DNA of 64,000 nt from an uncultured Paracoccus sp. (GTDB taxonomy: Bacteria > Pseudomonadota > Alphaproteobacteria > Rhodobacterales > Rhodobacteraceae), in the NCBI RefSeq assembly GCF_937873615.1, contig NZ_CALMYP010000057.1:62001-126000 (forward strand). Reading direction: 5' to 3'. The position numbers and the translations under genes were made by a program. This document shows, one piece after another, positions 1 to 9,255 of the stretch; the stretch's first letter is position 1, and the number at the start of each line of letters is the position of its first letter. The notes beneath the pieces are model-generated. The model did no database searches. It was not told the DNA's origin and saw only the letters and a program-made list of their open reading frames with translations.

Positions 1-444
1 GGAGACTATTCGACCGGCCTGCGGAGGGGCACGCTCTCGGTCATCGAACTGATCGCTGAACCTCATGCCACCGGCTTCGTGCCAGAACCGATGCGGATCA
101 GTTCCGACACCGACGAGGGCACGAGCACCAGGGCCTCGCTTATCCTGCTGGGCGTGTTTCTGGCCGGCTTCGCCGCCTTCATCGTCTATATCGTCCGGGC
201 CCAGCCTCGCAGGACGAAGCGCCCCTCCCTGTCGGGCCCATATCTGGACGAGAATGGAGAGCTGCGTGGATATCGCGGCAGCCCAATCTCCGGCAGTTCC
301 GGAAGCTGGAGTTCCGGAAGCTGGAGTTCCGGCCATGACAGCGATTCCGGCGGCTCCGGCAGCAGTAGAAGCAGCAGTAGCAGTTCCAGTGGCGGCTATG
401 GCGGTGGTTCCTCCTCGGGCGGCGGCGCCTCCGGGCGGTGGTAG
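1..444 (+). CDS. TPM-domain (YgcG-like) membrane protein, C-terminal part
   Basis: The reading frame is open from base 1, so the N-terminus lies outside the window. The visible part ends in one transmembrane segment (hydrophobic run LILLGVFLAGFAAFIVYIV), a short basic stretch and a long Ser/Gly-rich tail finishing GGGASGRW. A single C-terminal membrane anchor followed by a Gly/Ser tail of this kind is typical of TPM-domain proteins (the YgcG family, sometimes misnamed methanol dehydrogenase), whose periplasmic domain has been linked to photosystem repair or respiratory complex quality control. The TPM domain itself is not visible, so the family call rests on tail architecture only. The tail contains a short tandem DNA repeat. 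Confidence 0.5.
   Translation, partial: GDYSTGLRRGTLSVIELIAEPHATGFVPEPMRISSDTDEGTSTRASLILLGVFLAGFAAFIVYIVRAQPRRTKRPSLSGPYLDENGELRGYRGSPISGSSGSWSSGSWSSGHDSDSGGSGSSRSSSSSSSGGYGGGSSSGGGASGRW
297..332. repeat. 15-bp tandem repeat in Ser/Gly tail
   Basis: The unit TTCCGGAAGCTGGAG occurs twice head to tail (297-311 and 312-326) and is followed by a third partial copy TTCCGG. Each unit encodes SGSWS, so copy-number change would keep the frame and only lengthen the flexible tail. Confidence 0.85.
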
Positions 445-580
445 CCACTCTGCCTGCGTTCTGCGCAACCTCAACCTTCCCTTGCGTCACGCCCTCGACA
501 GCGGTGGCCTAACCGCTTGCGTGGCTTTCAGCCTGCGGCTAGCGTCGTTCCGCTGACCCTTAACCGAAAGGCCATCGCAT

Positions 581-1621
581 ATGACCTTGCTGCGCTCGAC
601 CGCCCTTGTCGCGGTTCTCGCCACCCCCGCCTTCGCCGCCGATTCCGAACTGACCGTCTTCGACTGGGCCGGTTTCGAGGAACCGGTGCTGTTCCAGCCC
701 TATGTCGACAAGCATGGCGACATGCCGACCTTCGCGCTTTATGGCGACGACGACGAGGCCTTCCAGAAGATCGCCTCGGGCTTCAAGGCCGATCTCGTCC
801 ATCCCTGCAGCCAGATGGTCTCGAAATATCGCGATGCCGGGCTGATCGAGCCCTGGGATGTCTCGAAGATCCCCGCCTATGCCGACATGGACCCGCAATA
901 TAACGACTCCGAGGTGTTCCACGACGCCGAGGGCGTCTGGTATATCCCGACCGACTGGGGTGCCACCGCCATCGCCTATAACACCGAGAAGGTCCCGGCC
1001 GAGGATGTCGAAAGCCTGTCGGTCTTCGTCAACCCGGATTACGCTGGCCGCACCTCGCTGCCCGACAGTTCGGACGATGTCTGGGCGCTTGCCTATCTGG
1101 CGACCGGCGTCACCGACTGGACCGAGGTCAGCGACGAACAGTTCGCCGCCGCCGCCGACTGGCTGCGTCAGGCGCATCAGGGTGTCGTCGCCTACTGGTC
1201 CGACCCGTCCGAACAGGCGCAGCTCATGGCCTCGGGCCAGGTCGATGTCGCCTGGTCCTGGAACGACGGCGTGACCTATCTGCAGGCCGACGATTACCCG
1301 GTCGGCTTCCAGCGCACGCCGAAAGAGGGCTCGTCGAACTTCATCTGCGGGTTCATCAATATGAAGGACGGCCCCGGCAACGAGGACAAGGCCTATGACT
1401 TCATCAATGCCTGGCTGGCCCCGGAATCGGCCAAGGGCCTCCTCGACACCATCGGCTATGGCCCGACAACCCTCGCCGGGATGGAGACCATCAAGGACGA
1501 GGAAGCGGTGAAGACCGGCCTCGGCCCCATCGACGCACCGATCCTGAACCAGACCCCGAACTCGCCGCAACTGCGCGAGAAGCAACTGGCCGAGTTCGAG
1601 AAGATCAAGGCCGGCTTCTGA
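581..1621 (+). CDS. ABC transporter periplasmic binding protein, PotD/polyamine type
   Basis: This 346-residue secreted protein has a Sec signal peptide (residues 1-19, cleavage after AFA) and the fold signature of the PotD/extracellular solute-binding family: mature protein beginning SELTVFDWAGFEEP, then WYIPTDWGATAIAYNTEKV and a VDVAWSWNDG segment in the C-terminal lobe. Such proteins capture spermidine, putrescine or related cations in the periplasm for an ABC importer. No permease or ATPase gene lies beside it in the window, and a strong terminator follows, so it is transcribed alone here. Exact ligand cannot be read from the sequence. The ATG at 581 directly precedes the signal peptide. 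Confidence 0.8.
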   Translation: MTLLRSTALVAVLATPAFAADSELTVFDWAGFEEPVLFQPYVDKHGDMPTFALYGDDDEAFQKIASGFKADLVHPCSQMVSKYRDAGLIEPWDVSKIPAYADMDPQYNDSEVFHDAEGVWYIPTDWGATAIAYNTEKVPAEDVESLSVFVNPDYAGRTSLPDSSDDVWALAYLATGVTDWTEVSDEQFAAAADWLRQAHQGVVAYWSDPSEQAQLMASGQVDVAWSWNDGVTYLQADDYPVGFQRTPKEGSSNFICGFINMKDGPGNEDKAYDFINAWLAPESAKGLLDTIGYGPTTLAGMETIKDEEAVKTGLGPIDAPILNQTPNSPQLREKQLAEFEKIKAGF

Positions 1622-1656
1622 TCGGCCTGACCGGTCGAAATTTGTGCATATCTGGA

Positions 1657-1684
1657 AAGGCGGCCCCGTTCGGGCCGCCTTTTT
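1657..1684 (+). terminator. Rho-independent terminator after the binding-protein gene
   Basis: A perfect 10-bp stem AAGGCGGCCC/GGGCCGCCTT with a 5-base loop (CGTTC) runs into a T tract, 36 bases after the stop codon at 1621. It separates the binding-protein gene from sulP. Confidence 0.9.
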
Positions 1685-1738
1685 CCTTGCCTTTTCAGCG
1701 CAGAACGGCAGTTTAGGCGACACAGACCGGAAAGCCCG

Positions 1739-3001
<1,263 letters not shown>

Positions 3002-3081
3002 GGCGTGGCAGCGACCGGCATGATGTTCTGACGGGCGCACATGCGGAAACTCATGTTTGCGGATCAGAAGTTTCGCGGCGT

Positions 3082-3933
3082 TTACCCTTTGGGCAACAAT
3101 GCGCCCAGAAGCGCACCGTCATGTCCAAGCGCGGCCCGAACGACGGCGACCCTGAAAAGCGGAGGTTCGTCTTCAAGATGCCTGGACAGGCCGGCAAGAT
3201 AGCCATCGGCCAGTCCGACGCTTCCCCCCAATGCGATCCGGTCAAGGCCGAATATGGCTGTCAGATCAGCGCAAAGGCACGCCACAGCCGCGATGGAGCG
3301 GTCGATGGCCGCGTGGCTCTCCTCAGTCCCTTGCGCAAAGGCGGTTCGCGCATCGGGCGTTCCGGCGGCGGATGCAATTGCCCGCCCCGAGGCCACGCTT
3401 TCCACGGTTCCGACCCTGCCTGAGCCGCAAGGATCGTGACCGAAGGGCGAGGACATGAACCCGACATGCCCCGCCAATCCGTTCCCGCTTTGCAGGAGCT
3501 TTCCGCTCAGGACAATCCCACCGCCAACCCCGGTCGACACGGTCAGGTAAGCGAAATGCTGCGCCCCAAGCCCCGCGCCCAGAACCGCCTCGGCCAATGC
3601 CGCGGCAGCCGCATCGTTGATGACAGAAACAGTCCCTTCGAACCTGTCCTGCAATCGCTGGAGCAAGGGCTCGCCACTGATGCCGGGCAGCGTATCGGCA
3701 TTGACCGCCTGCCAGCGCCCCTCGGAATCAACCCGACCGGCAACCGCCACGCCAAGGCGTTCGCCATTTCGATGACCCAGGCGCTTCAGAAGCGCAGCCA
3801 TCTCGGCAATCTGGTGGTCCAGCCCGGCCTGCCCGTCTGTCAGGACCTGTTCGCGTGCGATGACACGACCGTTTTCGATCCGGGCGGCGGCCGTCTTCGT
3901 GCCGCCGAGATCGACGGCAAAACCTGTGATCAT
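3082..3933 (-). CDS. nanK: N-acetylmannosamine kinase (ROK family)
   Basis: NanK phosphorylates N-acetylmannosamine to its 6-phosphate with ATP, the second step of sialic-acid breakdown. The 283-residue protein has the ROK nucleotide loop DLGGTKT (residues 8-14), the catalytic aspartate in VINDAAAAALAE (D107), and a TGVGGGIV motif. The ROK zinc site normally reads GH...CxCGxxGCxE. Here, after GH (155-156), only one cysteine (C169) remains, in DPCGSGRVGTVE, so zinc binding is probably lost. Last gene of the nan operon; its ATG overlaps the nanE stop by 4 bases (ATGA), which implies translational coupling and supports the substrate assignment. Confidence 0.85.
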   Translation of the reverse strand: MITGFAVDLGGTKTAAARIENGRVIAREQVLTDGQAGLDHQIAEMAALLKRLGHRNGERLGVAVAGRVDSEGRWQAVNADTLPGISGEPLLQRLQDRFEGTVSVINDAAAAALAEAVLGAGLGAQHFAYLTVSTGVGGGIVLSGKLLQSGNGLAGHVGFMSSPFGHDPCGSGRVGTVESVASGRAIASAAGTPDARTAFAQGTEESHAAIDRSIAAVACLCADLTAIFGLDRIALGGSVGLADGYLAGLSRHLEDEPPLFRVAVVRAALGHDGALLGALLPKG

Positions 3934-4604
3934 CGCGCGCCCCTGACAGCGTCGGCGAACCAGCCAGTCACGATCTCCATCCGTGTCAATGCGCTGCCGA
4001 CAGTCACGGCATCCGCACCTGCCCGCATGGCCTCGGCTGCAAGGGCGGGCAGATTGAACCTGCCTTCGGCCATGACGAAGCCACCCAGGTCCCGGAACCG
4101 GCCGAGCAGCGCGAGATCGGGCCCGTCATCGTCCGAGGCGGTTTCCGCCGTATAGCCTGAAAGCGTCGTGCCGATGACAGTCGCACCTGCAGCGAGGGCG
4201 GCCCGAGCATCTTCTTCGGTCGCGCAATCCGCCATCGCGATCGCGCCGTGGGCAAGAATGGCTGCGAGTATATCTTCGCGTTTGTCGGTTCGGGGGCGCG
4301 GGGTCGCGTCATAAGCGACGATATCGGCCCCGGCCTCGATCAGTGCGATCACATCGGCGACGGTCACCGTAATGCGCACCGGGCTGTCGTCAAGATTCCG
4401 TTTGACGATCCCGATGATCGGAACATCGACCAGCCGTCGGGTCGCGCGCAGGTTCGCCATACCCTCGATCCGCAGCCCGACCGCACCGCCAGCGACAGCG
4501 GCCTGCGCCATTGCCGCAACGATGTCGGGTCGGTCCATCGGCCCGTTGTCAACAGGCTGGCAGGACGCCACCAGACCGCCCCGCAATCTTTCAACAACGC
4601 TCAT
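3930..4604 (-). CDS. nanE: N-acetylmannosamine-6-phosphate 2-epimerase
   Basis: NanE converts N-acetylmannosamine-6-P to N-acetylglucosamine-6-P, the third step of sialate catabolism. The 224-residue (beta/alpha)8 barrel begins with the family signature RLRGGLVASCQPVDNGPMD and keeps the catalytic lysine in IIGIVKRN (K68) and the glutamate in FVMAEGRFN (E180). Length matches the family (about 220-230). It is fused by 4-base overlaps to siaM upstream and nanK downstream, so the operon order is transport, epimerase, kinase. The later enzymes nagA and nagB are not in the window. Confidence 0.93.
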   Translation of the reverse strand: MSVVERLRGGLVASCQPVDNGPMDRPDIVAAMAQAAVAGGAVGLRIEGMANLRATRRLVDVPIIGIVKRNLDDSPVRITVTVADVIALIEAGADIVAYDATPRPRTDKREDILAAILAHGAIAMADCATEEDARAALAAGATVIGTTLSGYTAETASDDDGPDLALLGRFRDLGGFVMAEGRFNLPALAAEAMRAGADAVTVGSALTRMEIVTGWFADAVRGAR

Positions 4605-5875
4605 TCCATCAGGCTCGGAAGGCCGGTCGCCAGGATCGGGAAGATGCAGACCAGCAGCAGCACCACCAGCGGCGGGATCAGCCAGGGCAGAATGGCCCGG
4701 GCGAGTTTCTGGAACGGAATCCCGCCGACCTGCGCCACCACGAACAGCGCCATTCCCATTGGCGGCGTCAGGATCGAAATCATCAGGTTCAGCACGACGA
4801 TAATGCCGAAATGGACCGGATCGATTCCGAAGCCCAATGCGATTGGCACCAGAATCGGCACGACGATCAGCAGGATCACCAGCGATTCAATGAACATCCC
4901 GAGCACGAAGATCATCAGGTTCACGGCGATCAGAAAGCTGATCGGCCCGTCCGCAATGCTGAGAAACAACGAGGCGATCTGCTGCGGCGCCTGCTCTCGT
5001 GCCAGCACATAGCCGAGCAGAGAGACGCCCGCGATGATCGTGGCGATGCTGGCCGAGGTCGCCGTCGTTTCATAGATCGCGTCCCACAGCCGCCGCCAGG
5101 TCAGCTCTCGATAGAAGGCCAGGTCGATCAGGACCGCATAGACCACGGTGACCGCAGCGGCCTCGGTTGGCGAAAACAACCCGCTGAAGATGCCCCCGAC
5201 AATGACCGCCGGCGTCAGCAGCGCCGGAAAAGAGCGGACGAACAGCCCACCGACAGCCTGAAGGCCCGGCCAGGAATCGCGCGGATAATCGCGCCTGGAT
5301 GCGATGACATAGACCATGACCATCAGCGCGACCGCGCAGAGCACGCCCGGCACGACACCGCCCAGAAACAGCTTGCCGATGGAGGTGTTCGAAATCACGC
5401 CGTAGAGCACCATGGTGATCGACGGCGGCACCAGCGGGCCGATCATCGACGAGGCCGCTGTCACGGAACCGGAAAACTCATCGTCATAGCCGGCCTTGCG
5501 CATGGCCTCGATTTCCATCTTTCCAAGCCCGCCCGCATCTGCGAGCGCCGAGCCCGACATACCGGAAAAGAACAGGCTGGCCATGATGTTGACATGACCG
5601 AGGCCGCCACGGATGTGACCGACCAGCGCACGGGCGAACCCGAACAGCAGGTTGGTGATGCCGGCCCCGTTCAGGATCGCGGCGGCAAGGATGAAAAGCG
5701 GCACCGCCAGCATCGGAAAGCTGTTCAGCCCATCCACCATCCGCGACAGGGCAAAAGCCAGCCCGAGACCGGACCAGTAGAAATAGCCCATGGACACAAG
5801 GATCATCGAAATTCCGATCGGCACACCGACAAGAACCATGGCCAGCCATGAAATGGCGATAATCGACAGGATCAC
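4601..5875 (-). CDS. siaM: Sialic acid TRAP transporter large permease (DctM family)
   Basis: A 424-residue protein with about 12 hydrophobic segments and the DctM signatures: FPMLAVPLFILAAAILNGAGI, FFSGMSGSALADAGGLGKMEIEAMRKAGYD and ASSMIGPLVPPSITMVLYG. It is the sodium-coupled transport subunit of a tripartite (TRAP) importer. Its place directly between siaQ and nanE, together with a SiaP-like binding protein, makes N-acetylneuraminate the likely substrate. Both ends overlap the neighbouring genes by 4 bases (ATGA). Confidence 0.9.
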   Translation of the reverse strand: MILSIIAISWLAMVLVGVPIGISMILVSMGYFYWSGLGLAFALSRMVDGLNSFPMLAVPLFILAAAILNGAGITNLLFGFARALVGHIRGGLGHVNIMASLFFSGMSGSALADAGGLGKMEIEAMRKAGYDDEFSGSVTAASSMIGPLVPPSITMVLYGVISNTSIGKLFLGGVVPGVLCAVALMVMVYVIASRRDYPRDSWPGLQAVGGLFVRSFPALLTPAVIVGGIFSGLFSPTEAAAVTVVYAVLIDLAFYRELTWRRLWDAIYETTATSASIATIIAGVSLLGYVLAREQAPQQIASLFLSIADGPISFLIAVNLMIFVLGMFIESLVILLIVVPILVPIALGFGIDPVHFGIIVVLNLMISILTPPMGMALFVVAQVGGIPFQKLARAILPWLIPPLVVLLLVCIFPILATGLPSLME

Positions 5876-6381
5876 AGCGGCACCTCCAACTCGTCGGGAC
5901 TATGGCGATAGCCGATACCCAACAGGCGTCTGATCACCCTGTTGGCGATCAGGATCATGGCGACGAAGCCGGAGGCATAGAGCACCGCATTGGTGACCGG
6001 CAGGGTGACCGCCTCGTTGGACCAGGTGCGCTGCATGGTCTTCCAGCCGATCCAGATCAGATGCAGGACCACCCCCAGATAGACGAGATCGATGAGCGTC
6101 AGCACGGCAATCCTTGCGCGCCGCTGCAATTGTTCAACAAGAAAACCCATGCGGAGTTGACTGTCGGTGCGCTCCACTTCGGGAATGGCGATCAACGCCA
6201 TCCAGACCCAGAGCCAGCGCGCCGCCTCCTCGGTCCAGACCGGACCGGTGAACAGAGGCGTGCGCCCAAGGATCTGGATCATCAGCACGACAATCAACAC
6301 GATGAAAAGGATCGACGCGGCGATTCCTTCCGGACTGTATCTTCTCAGCGGTCTCACGCAGCCAACCTCCCGTAAATCCAC
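5872..6381 (-). CDS. siaQ: Sialic acid TRAP transporter small permease (DctQ family)
   Basis: A 169-residue protein with four predicted membrane helices, the usual DctQ size and topology. The WTEEAARWLWVWMALIAIPEVERTDSQLRMGFL stretch in helices 2-3 is the family hallmark (tryptophan/glutamate then a conserved Arg). It partners SiaM in the membrane and supports docking of the SiaP binding protein. Start at 6381 (MDLREV) is the first ATG in frame; a hairpin lies between it and siaP. Confidence 0.88.
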   Translation of the reverse strand: MDLREVGCVRPLRRYSPEGIAASILFIVLIVVLMIQILGRTPLFTGPVWTEEAARWLWVWMALIAIPEVERTDSQLRMGFLVEQLQRRARIAVLTLIDLVYLGVVLHLIWIGWKTMQRTWSNEAVTLPVTNAVLYASGFVAMILIANRVIRRLLGIGYRHSPDELEVPL

Positions 6382-6395
6382 CCGATAGGAGCGGG

Positions 6396-6422
6396 GGTGC
6401 CGACACTTATAGTCCCGGCACC
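6396..6422 (-). terminator. Intercistronic hairpin between siaP and siaQ
   Basis: Arms GGTGCCG (6396-6402) and CGGCACC (6416-6422) with a 13-base loop sit in the 49-base gap between siaP and siaQ. There is no T tract. Hairpins in this place commonly protect the binding-protein mRNA so that it is made in excess over the permease; that role is inferred. Confidence 0.55.
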
Positions 6423-6430
6423 TTGCACGC

Positions 6431-7384
6431 TTACTTTGCGGTCACCGCGGCGATGGAGCCTTCTCCGAACTCCTGTTCAAGCTCATCGTAATAGGATTGC
6501 ATCGCGGCCTTGAACGGCTCCAGATCCGGGTGCGTTACGGTCAGGCCTTTCCCTTCGAATTCCGCGACCAGTTCCGCTTCACCGGTCTGAAGCAGCTCGT
6601 CATTCAGGTCACCGCCAGCCGCGACTGCCGTTGCGACCCACTCCTTCTCCTGATCCGACAGCCCGTCCCAGGTCGGCTTCCCGACCAGAACCGCCGATGA
6701 GGCGACAAAATGATTGGTCATGGCAACCGAGCTTTGCACTTCATAGAACTTCTGCGCGTCGATTGTGGTCAGCGGGTTTTCCTGCGCATCGACCTGATTG
6801 GTCTGCAGCGCCAGATAAACCTCGGGGAAAGCCACGGGTGCCGGGGTCGCGCCCACAGCCTCGGCATAGGCAATCAGGAAGGGAACGTTCGGGGTGCGCA
6901 GCCGCAAACCCTTCATGTCCTCAATCGAGTTGATCGGCTTGTTCGCGGTCGTCTGGCGGGTGCCATAATACCAGACGTCGAGGACATGAATGCCCTTTTC
7001 CTCGAACTTTCCGGCCATGCCCTGACCCCACGGCCCGGCCACGATCTCTTTCAACTGGGCGTAGTCGCTGACGACATAGGGTGCCCCGATCAGCTTCAAT
7101 TCGGGGATGGTATAGGACATGTCCGGGTAGCCGGTGATGACGATGTCCAGCTCACCCGCCTGGGCTTGCTGAACCATGGCCTTGAAATCGCCAAGCGTGG
7201 CCGAAGGGAACAGGTTGATCGAGAGTTCACCCCCCGACACCTCGGCCAGTTTGTTGGCGAACTCTTCCGCACCCTTGTAAACGGGCGTCGCTTCATTGTC
7301 CTGCAATCCCAGCGTCAGTTCGCGGGCATCAGCAGCGGCTGCGAGGCCAAGGAATGCCGCACCGGCCATTACGAATTTATTCAT
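6431..7384 (-). CDS. siaP: Sialic acid TRAP transporter binding protein
   Basis: A 317-residue periplasmic DctP-family protein with a signal peptide (residues 1-20). It closely follows the Haemophilus influenzae SiaP pattern as I remember it: RTPNVPFLIAYAEAVGATP, FPEVYLALQTNQVDAQENP and AQKFYEVQ, and late THPDLEPFKAAM. The arginine of LRLRTP (R163) corresponds to the family residue that binds the substrate carboxylate. With nanA, nanE, nanK and nanR alongside, N-acetylneuraminate is the expected ligand. It is second in the operon after nanR, which is unusual only in that the regulator is promoter-proximal. Confidence 0.92.
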   Translation of the reverse strand: MNKFVMAGAAFLGLAAAADARELTLGLQDNEATPVYKGAEEFANKLAEVSGGELSINLFPSATLGDFKAMVQQAQAGELDIVITGYPDMSYTIPELKLIGAPYVVSDYAQLKEIVAGPWGQGMAGKFEEKGIHVLDVWYYGTRQTTANKPINSIEDMKGLRLRTPNVPFLIAYAEAVGATPAPVAFPEVYLALQTNQVDAQENPLTTIDAQKFYEVQSSVAMTNHFVASSAVLVGKPTWDGLSDQEKEWVATAVAAGGDLNDELLQTGEAELVAEFEGKGLTVTHPDLEPFKAAMQSYYDELEQEFGEGSIAAVTAK

Positions 7385-7400
7385 CTTCTCATCCTCCAGG

Positions 7401-8126
7401 TTATCTTGATTGCTGTGGGGTGCCGCCCGATCTGGCGGCCAACAGCCGCGCCCGATACGAACGCTCCAGATGGCGCCCCATCACATCGGTTGCCGTCATC
7501 ATGTCACCGTTCAGGACAGCCACATAAATGGCGCGATGTTCCTCGTGGGCCGTTGCATCGTGCCGCGCCGGATCGTCGACCGGTGGTCGCTGTGCAAGCA
7601 GATCCGAGACGAACATGTCGTGCAGCGTCAGGATCACCGGATTGCCGACGATCGAGACCAATGCACGATGAAAGGCGATGTCGGTTTCCGCAAATCGTGA
7701 GGTCCCGATGGCGGCCTCATTCTGATCCAAAGCGTCCTGAAGCCGAGCGATCTGAACCCGGTCACCGCGGATCGCAGCCTCTCTGGCTGCACCGATCTCG
7801 ATGAACTGGCGCATCTGCTCAAGATGCGCGCCGCCTTCGGCATCGCCCATGACTTCGCGGATATTTCCGGCGGCTGACTGCAGGATCGCCTGCAGCGACG
7901 GGCGACTGGCACGAGGGCGACGCCCGCCGCCGGCATCCAGAAAGCCGCGCATCTGCATCTGTGACAGTGCCTCGCGCACGGTCGGACGCGACGCATCGAA
8001 CCGGTCGCACAGCTCGCGCTCGGGCGGCAACGCCTGGCCCTGCGCGATATCACCACGCCGGATCTCTTCGATCAACTCACAGGCGATCAGGTCTGGCAAG
8101 CGAATCACATTGACTGAATCCCCCAT
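7401..8126 (-). CDS. nanR: GntR/FadR-family regulator of sialic acid catabolism
   Basis: A 241-residue repressor with an N-terminal winged helix-turn-helix (about residues 12-75, including LPPERELCDRFDASRPTVREALSQMQMRGF) and an all-helical FCD ligand domain in the C-terminal two thirds. FCD-type GntR proteins usually bind TGGT-N3-ACCA sites, and exactly such a site lies 30 bases upstream. In E. coli NanR releases DNA when it binds N-acetylneuraminate; the same logic is likely. It heads the nanR-siaPQM-nanEK operon, so the regulator is autoregulated. Start ATG 8126 has the strong ribosome site GGAGGGGG. Confidence 0.88.
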   Translation of the reverse strand: MGDSVNVIRLPDLIACELIEEIRRGDIAQGQALPPERELCDRFDASRPTVREALSQMQMRGFLDAGGGRRPRASRPSLQAILQSAAGNIREVMGDAEGGAHLEQMRQFIEIGAAREAAIRGDRVQIARLQDALDQNEAAIGTSRFAETDIAFHRALVSIVGNPVILTLHDMFVSDLLAQRPPVDDPARHDATAHEEHRAIYVAVLNGDMMTATDVMGRHLERSYRARLLAARSGGTPQQSR

Positions 8127-8143
8127 GCCCCCTCCTGCATTGG

Positions 8144-8172
8144 TTGATGGTATTTTGGTATTACCATAAAAT
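8144..8172 (+). promoter_or_regulatory. nanA promoter with embedded NanR operator
   Basis: A sigma70-like promoter for nanA reads TTGATG (8144-8149), 17-bp spacer, TAAAAT (8167-8172). The spacer contains TGGTATTACCA (8156-8166), a perfect TGGT-N3-ACCA site of the FadR/FCD class, so repressor binding would cover RNA polymerase. The half-site TGGTAT also occurs 8 bases earlier (8148-8153), giving two direct repeats that recall the GGTATA repeats bound by E. coli NanR. On the other strand TTGACA (complement of 8179-8184) could be the -35 element for nanR, so one operator can control both directions. Confidence 0.75.
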
Positions 8173-8231
8173 ATATATTGTCAAACAGAAAAAGAAAATT
8201 ATGCTTACATTACGAATTTTGGGGGATCACC

Positions 8232-9122
8232 ATGACCAGAAAACTCGCGGGCATGTATGCGGCGCTGATGACCGGACTCGATGACAATGGGGCGTTCAGC
8301 CCCGACCGCCAGCGGGGCCTTGACGAATATGTGCTGCGACAGGGGCTGACCGGGCTTTATGTCGGCGGCAGCAGCGGCGAATCCGGCCTGCTCGACACGG
8401 AGGAACTGCTCGCGCAGCAGGAAATCGTTGCACAGGATGCACCGGACACTGTGTTGATCGCCCATGTCGGGGCGCCCAGCCTGCGCGATTCCATCCGGTT
8501 GGCGAAAAATGCCGCGAAGCTGGGCTATCATGGCCTGTCGGCCCTGCCACCGCATTCCTATCCCTTCACGGATGCCGAGATCTGTGCCTATTACCGCGAC
8601 CTTCAGGCAGCGACTGACCTGCCGCTGATCGTCTATGAGGTGCCGGTTCGAACCGGACGCCCCATCGCCATCGAGGTTCTGACCGAGATCCTTGCCATGC
8701 CCAATGTCACGGGGCTGAAATTCACGTCGACGGACATGTTCAAGCTCTCCATGCTTCGCCGCGCCTGCCCCGATTCGACGCTGTTTTTCGGGTTTGACGA
8801 GATCTATCTGTCGGGCGCGGTGATCGGGGCCGATGGCGGTATCGGCACCACCTACAATCTTCTGGGCAAACTCTATGTCGCGCTGGATCGGTCGATCCGC
8901 AACGGCGACATGACAGAGGCACAACGGCTTCAGGATATTTCCGCCCGCTTTGTCGAGGCGTTGCTGGCAACAGGCGTCCTGCCCGGCATGAAGGCCGCCT
9001 TGCGTGCCATCGGCATTGACGCAGGCCCCACCCGCGCACCGATGGCCATGCGCGTCGACGATGGCGAAGCGCGTATGGCCGCGCTGATGGCGAAGCCCGA
9101 CTTTGCCGAATGGATCGCCTGA
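8232..9122 (+). CDS. nanA: N-acetylneuraminate lyase
   Basis: NanA splits N-acetylneuraminate into N-acetylmannosamine and pyruvate. The 296-residue protein is a class I aldolase of the DHDPS/NAL family: YVGGSSGE (43-50), the tyrosine in LIVYEVPVRTG (Y135) and the Schiff-base lysine in TGLKFTS (K163). I chose ATG 8232 (MTRKLAGMYAAL) because a ribosome site GGGGGA lies 6 bases upstream and homology starts there; an upstream TTG would lie in the promoter region. It is transcribed divergently from nanR and its product feeds NanK and NanE. Confidence 0.9.
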   Translation: MTRKLAGMYAALMTGLDDNGAFSPDRQRGLDEYVLRQGLTGLYVGGSSGESGLLDTEELLAQQEIVAQDAPDTVLIAHVGAPSLRDSIRLAKNAAKLGYHGLSALPPHSYPFTDAEICAYYRDLQAATDLPLIVYEVPVRTGRPIAIEVLTEILAMPNVTGLKFTSTDMFKLSMLRRACPDSTLFFGFDEIYLSGAVIGADGGIGTTYNLLGKLYVALDRSIRNGDMTEAQRLQDISARFVEALLATGVLPGMKAALRAIGIDAGPTRAPMAMRVDDGEARMAALMAKPDFAEWIA

Positions 9123-9255
9123 CAAACGGCTTCAATTCTACGAAGGGGGCTGTGCCGGGGGGCGGTGGGCACGATCCCGGCATGGATCAACCGCCCCGAG
9201 GCGTCGTGACGATCTCGGTCGATGCAGAAGCCAGGGCGGATTCACCAACCGAGCC

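Noticed and set aside
280-440. Repetitive Ser/Gly region as a possible CRISPR or transposon remnant
   Set aside because: Units are short, perfectly in frame and encode a flexible protein tail; no spacer pattern.
9123-9255. Small gene between nanA and the deaminase gene
   Set aside because: The short open frames lack ribosome sites and overlap coding shadows; the region is a convergent gap.
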